Below are positions 6,654 to 8,642 of a stretch of DNA of 8,642 nucleotides, one piece after another; the first letter of the stretch is position 1, and every line of letters begins with the position of its first letter. Source of the stretch: Chloroflexota bacterium (GTDB lineage: Bacteria; Chloroflexota; Dehalococcoidia; UBA3495); assembly GCA_002697005.1 (NCBI GenBank), contig NZUD01000007.1:1-8642 (forward strand), read 5' to 3'. The notes beneath the pieces were generated by a model, which was not told where the DNA came from, searched no databases, and worked only from the letters and a program-made list of their open reading frames with translations. Position numbers and translations under genes: made by a program.

Positions 6654-7928
6654 ATGCGAGGAATGTTTTATGGCTGGAAACTAGCCGGGCTTGCCCTATT
6701 TGTGATCGGTCTGGCAAGCGGACCGGTTTGGAGCGGAGTCGGTGTATGGGTTAAAGCCTTAGAAATGCATTTTGGCTGGAGCAGAGCCCAGCTAACAGGG
6801 GCATTCTCTCTCGCCCAATTGGAAGGAAGCATATTAGGTCCCTTCCTTGGCTACCTCATCGACCGTTTGGGACCCCGGCGTATGGTATTTGCCGGGTTAG
6901 TGATTACCGGCTTAGGTTTTGTCCTGTTCAGCCGTACCGATAATTTACTGATTTTTTATGTTTCATATGGATTGATCATGCTGGGAACGGCGGCAGGGAG
7001 TTGGCTACCGCTCATGACGGTAGTTAACAGATGGTTCATAAGGAAACGCGGTTTGGCGATGGCAGTCGCTGCTGAAGGATCTCCTCTCGGCGGCCTGTTG
7101 ATGTTGCCGGTGCTCGCATGGGCTGTCACTCCGAGCCACTACGGTTGGAGTACGACTGCGCTGTGGATTGGAATAACCTTCCTAGGCTTGGCATTCCCGA
7201 TATCTCGGTTCATTCGTGAACGCCCCGAAGATTATGGTGAACTACCTGATGGAAACCAATCACCAAACGCCCTGGAGGTCAATCTTGACGTTGCCCGAAC
7301 TTCTTGTCGCGCTACGAGTGCGAGCAACCAGCCTGATTTCACTGCGAGGCAAGCAATTCGCACCAGTGCTTTTTGGCTGATAACTTTTGGCCATGCCTTC
7401 AATACAATACTTTTTGCTACTTTGACTGTTCATTTGGTGCCGATGCTTACAGATCAAGGATTGTCATTGCAATCTTCAGCCAACGTGTTCTCCGTGATGA
7501 TGGGGGTGGCGGCAGTTTTTCAATTAATAGGCGGGTACGTGGGTGACCGGATGGAAACCAGAGTGGCAGTCGCCGTGTTTGGATTCATACAGGCCGCCGG
7601 GTTTACTTTAGCGGTCTTTGCCCAAAGTATGCCAGTTGCTATTCTGTTTGCCGTATTATTCGGTGCGGGTTTTGGTGGCCGGAACCCTTTGACTGTAGCT
7701 ATTAGAGCCGAGTATTTTGGGCCAAACGCCTTCGCAACCATCACTGGCATTTCCAGTGCTCCGATGTATCTGTTCATGTTAGCAGCACCGCTTTTCGCAG
7801 CGTTTATCTTTGACACTCAAGGCAGCTACATGATCGCCTGGTTGATATTGGGCGCCTTGGGTTCTATGAGTGGGGTGTTTTTCTTGTTCGCCAAGAAACC
7901 ACTACAGCCCGTCCTACCAAGCATATGA
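6654..7928 (+). CDS. MFS transporter 2 (oxalate/monocarboxylate carrier-like)
   Basis: A 424-residue inner-membrane carrier of the major facilitator superfamily with about twelve hydrophobic segments. It begins MRGMFYGWKLAGLALF, and the opening YGW plus FGWSRAQLTGAFSLAQLEGS (residues 40-59) recalls the OFA/MCT-like branch, whose members move oxalate, formate, pyruvate or other small carboxylates. Motif A between TM2 and TM3 is intact (GYLIDRLGPRR, residues 66-76). NRWFIRKRGLAMAVAAEGSP (125-144) is the equivalent conserved loop before TM5. A polar central loop spans about residues 186-236. The frame is open from an ATG at 6558, but the residues before 6654 are not family-like. I chose ATG 6654, with AAGAGG ending 11 bases upstream (a rather long spacer); ATG 6663 is the alternative. 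The stop is TGA at 7926-7928. It is not closely similar to transporter 1. Substrate class is inference from branch features only. Confidence 0.9.
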   Translation: MRGMFYGWKLAGLALFVIGLASGPVWSGVGVWVKALEMHFGWSRAQLTGAFSLAQLEGSILGPFLGYLIDRLGPRRMVFAGLVITGLGFVLFSRTDNLLIFYVSYGLIMLGTAAGSWLPLMTVVNRWFIRKRGLAMAVAAEGSPLGGLLMLPVLAWAVTPSHYGWSTTALWIGITFLGLAFPISRFIRERPEDYGELPDGNQSPNALEVNLDVARTSCRATSASNQPDFTARQAIRTSAFWLITFGHAFNTILFATLTVHLVPMLTDQGLSLQSSANVFSVMMGVAAVFQLIGGYVGDRMETRVAVAVFGFIQAAGFTLAVFAQSMPVAILFAVLFGAGFGGRNPLTVAIRAEYFGPNAFATITGISSAPMYLFMLAAPLFAAFIFDTQGSYMIAWLILGALGSMSGVFFLFAKKPLQPVLPSI

Positions 7929-8321
7929 GATGCCAAAATTCAAATCATTTCGACGTCCCTTCTACAGTAGTATTGTGATGCAATAATCCCTACAGTAATT
8001 CGATGCTTGAACTCAGAAGGAACGGATAAAACAGGTGCCGAATTCTCGTTGGAGATCCTGGCTTTTTCTGTTGTCCGCCACTCTAATGACATCCAGTCAA
8101 AAAGCCTGAAAGCTTTTGAGACCGTAGTCCGCTTGTTTGGAAGTCGAGTAAAGCTTGGTAGATAGTGACTAAAACAGCGAATTGTGGGACAAAAGGTAAC
8201 TAGGATTCAAGATCTAGTCCTCGTATTTGTCAAAGAGAAACGACGGCTCTTGAGTGTTTGGTTGAGCGCCTTTTTACCCGCCGTATCAGATTTAAATTAG
8301 AGTCGAGTCGAAAAGTTTTCC
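7929..8321. other. 393-base intergenic region, no gene seen
   Basis: No open frame of note. CTACAGTA occurs twice (7962-7969 and 7990-7997). An AT-rich hairpin at 8100-8117 (AAAAGC-CTGAAA-GCTTTT; TC and GA extend it past a bulged A) could be a weak terminator for MFS transporter 2, although no T-run follows the stem. A second weak hairpin, ACTAG-N10-CTAGT, is at 8199-8218. TTGAGC (8262-8267) and TATCAG (8284-8289), 16 bases apart, are a possible weak promoter for the MMPL gene. Confidence 0.5.
8262..8289 (+). promoter_or_regulatory. Possible weak promoter of the MMPL gene
   Basis: TTGAGC and TATCAG each match the sigma-70 consensus at four of six positions with a 16-base spacer. They lie just upstream of the MMPL frame. 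Matches of this quality occur often by chance. Confidence 0.2.
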
Positions 8322-8642
8322 GTGATTTATCCCTACAGCAGCACACGTTCAGCAGTTATTACAATTTTTGTTTGGCTTGGTGTCATCATCATCCTGGCTC
8401 TAGTTTCTCCAGCTTTGTCCGAAGTAACCACAAATGAGCAAGAGGAATTCTTACCGGTGGGAGTGGAGTCGGTTCGCGCCTTAGAGATACTCCGCGAGAA
8501 ATATCCGACAAATGATGGAATGCCGGCCATTGCGGTGTTCCACAGTAATGATGGGTTTGATGATCGCCAACTGTCTGCTATCCAAGGCTTTACGGAGTTC
8601 TTGGAATCGACCGACCTCCCTGGCATCATCTTCGGACCTCAC
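8322..8642 (+). CDS. MMPL-family RND transporter, N-terminal fragment
   Basis: The gene runs off the right edge with 107 codons visible and no stop. After VIYPYSSTRS comes a membrane segment, AVITIFVWLGVIIILALVSP. The start of the periplasmic porter domain follows with EVTTNEQEEFLPVGVESVRA and LEILREKYPT, then a strand PAIAVFH and a helix. This order (short cytoplasmic tail, TM1, T-x-NEQ-x-x-FLP, A-x-x-L-R-E-x-Y-P) is that of MMPL/YdfJ-type exporters of the RND superfamily, which move lipids or hydrophobic compounds by proton motive force. The start is uncertain. The GTG at 8322-8324 is the only conventional codon in reach, yet it has no clear Shine-Dalgarno. The frame is open back to a TAG at 8298-8300 and includes VEKFS in front of it, which looks protein-like. 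The minus-strand frame opposite (8333-8629) is a shadow. Confidence 0.85.
   Translation, partial: MIYPYSSTRSAVITIFVWLGVIIILALVSPALSEVTTNEQEEFLPVGVESVRALEILREKYPTNDGMPAIAVFHSNDGFDDRQLSAIQGFTEFLESTDLPGIIFGPH

Noticed and set aside
8333..8629. 98-codon minus-strand frame at the right edge
   Set aside because: It is antisense to the MMPL frame, which has TM1 and the porter-domain signature.

Overview
The window looks like a chromosomal segment of a free-living heterotrophic bacterium with roughly balanced base composition (judged by eye, not counted). It carries no rRNA, tRNA, insertion sequence, CRISPR array or phage gene that I can support. Seven protein genes are recognisable: an FAD-dependent GMC oxidoreductase (cut at the left edge), a luciferase-like flavin monooxygenase, two unrelated MFS transporters, an amidase-signature hydrolase, a dienelactone-hydrolase-family hydrolase, and an MMPL/RND exporter (cut at the right edge). 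This mix is what one meets in oligotrophic marine or soil bacteria that degrade many organic compounds; SAR202-type Chloroflexota are one group rich in such enzymes. That taxonomic suggestion is inference only, since there is no marker gene here.

Layout. Bases 1-3183 are read on the minus strand: MFS transporter 1 (1963-3183), a 506-base spacer, the luciferase-like monooxygenase (404-1456), a 218-base spacer, then the GMC oxidoreductase (1-185). From 3508 everything is on the plus strand: amidase (3508-4920), DLH-family hydrolase (5157-5897), a 756-base spacer, MFS transporter 2 (6654-7928), a 393-base spacer, then the MMPL protein (8322 to the edge). Bases 3184-3507 are the divergent control region between the two arms. 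Only about 72% of the window is coding, low for a bacterium, and the genes are too widely spaced to form one tight operon.

Working together. By family, the set could import (two MFS carriers), hydrolyse (amidase, DLH-like hydrolase) and oxidise (flavin monooxygenase, GMC alcohol oxidase/dehydrogenase) small organic molecules. No substrate can be read from the sequence, and co-regulation is not demonstrated.

Points worth a second look: MFS transporter 1 has its only good Shine-Dalgarno in front of an in-frame ATA rather than ATG/GTG/TTG; a strong hairpin sits between the amidase and DLH genes; GTTCG/CGAAC half-sites cluster before MFS transporter 2; an imperfect 18-base direct repeat flanks the monooxygenase 3' end; and a large spacer after the DLH gene holds several hairpins. 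I found nothing I would call a clearly new system.
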